From IMG/VR virus record IMGVR_UViG_3300042446_000754, positions 1 through 20,258 of that record: 20,258 nucleotides of DNA; one strand, given 5' to 3'. Made by a program: the position numbers and the translations under genes. This document shows positions 20,000 through 20,258 of the stretch, in pieces (positions within the stretch are counted from its first letter, which is position 1; each line of letters starts with the position of its first letter). Under the pieces are notes generated by a model, which was not told the origin of the DNA, did not search any database, and worked only from the letters and a program-made list of their open reading frames with translations. The DNA is from a virus.

Positions 20000-20258
20000 G
20001 ACTCAGCTACGCGCCCCGTGAATCGTTCAAGCCGTTTCACAACAGGACTCAACGCTGGGCTTGTCTCGTTGCCCATCGCCGTGCAGGCAAGACCGTATCG
20101 GCGGTAAATGATATTATTAGGGCGGCGGTAACATGCAGGTCGCCTAATCCGCTGTTTGGGTATATCGCGCCGTTTAGAAGCCAGGCTAAATCTGTGGCTT
20201 GGGATTATTTTAAACGGTTTTGCGCTCCGATCATGAAGTCGGCCAATGAAGCGGAACT
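19981..20258 (+). CDS. Large terminase subunit, N-terminal part (partial)
   Basis: The frame starts at GTG 19981, the only usable start after an upstream in-frame stop at 19966-19968, and runs off the window. It begins MVQREIRLSYAPRESFKPFH and carries the Walker A variant VAHRRAGKTVSAVNDIIRAA at about residues 29-48, then GYIAPFRSQAKSVAWDYFKR. This is the packaging ATPase of phage terminases (HRRxGKT type). The start overlaps the small terminase by 19 bases. The nuclease domain lies outside the window. Confidence 0.85.
   Translation, partial: MVQREIRLSYAPRESFKPFHNRTQRWACLVAHRRAGKTVSAVNDIIRAAVTCRSPNPLFGYIAPFRSQAKSVAWDYFKRFCAPIMKSANEAE

Overview
The window reads as about half of a tailed phage (podovirus-like) genome from an alphaproteobacterial host. 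The host call rests on a GcrA-type cell-cycle regulator (an alphaproteobacterial family), a 3TM holin of the gene-transfer-agent type, and a GH108 endolysin. The podovirus call rests on very large alanine-rich internal (ejection) proteins that sit directly upstream of a tail-fibre-like gene. No RNA polymerase, DNA polymerase or integrase gene lies in the window. A T7-like autographivirus assignment is therefore not supported, and nothing here decides between lytic and temperate life.

Layout. (1) 1-8807, plus strand: the tail end of an unseen gene, three internal virion or ejection proteins (one with a murein-hydrolase-like domain), a tail fibre, a small adhesin-like protein, a coiled-coil membrane protein, a Dps/DUF5856-like protein, an HTH-metallophosphoesterase, a 3TM holin and a GH108 endolysin. 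(2) 8779-12491, minus strand: a recombination and replication-support operon. It holds a DUF7173-like protein, a Sak4-like ATPase, a DUF669 ssDNA-binding protein, a Cas4/RecB-like nuclease, two small proteins and a RuvC-like resolvase. (3) 12492-12622: a divergent control region with two dyads. (4) 12623-14789, plus strand: a YdaS/Cro-like regulator and a primase-helicase. (5) 14786-18343, minus strand: 17 very short, mostly overlapping genes ending in GcrA. Four of them are single-span membrane mini-proteins and several are under 60 residues. The cluster starts at a good sigma70-type promoter (18387-18415). (6) 18416-18710: a gene-free region packed with TGCTTCAC/GTGAAGCA inverted and direct repeats, which may be an origin or an operator cluster. 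(7) 18711-18978: a small minus-strand gene with a clear intrinsic terminator. (8) 18979-19491: a structured non-coding region with palindromes, a strong hairpin, a run of nine G and a candidate late promoter with a leader hairpin. (9) 19492-20258, plus strand: a small packaging-associated gene, the small terminase and the start of the large terminase.

How it works together. The two leftward operons and the rightward primase gene look like early functions (takeover, recombination, replication). The plus-strand terminase and structural-lysis genes look like late functions. The order terminase (right edge) then ejection proteins, tail and lysis (left edge) fits a circular or permuted map in which portal, capsid and tail-tube genes lie outside the window between 20258 and 1. 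The least explained parts are the repeat array at 18484-18686, the structured region before the terminase genes, and the mini-gene operon with its phage GcrA.
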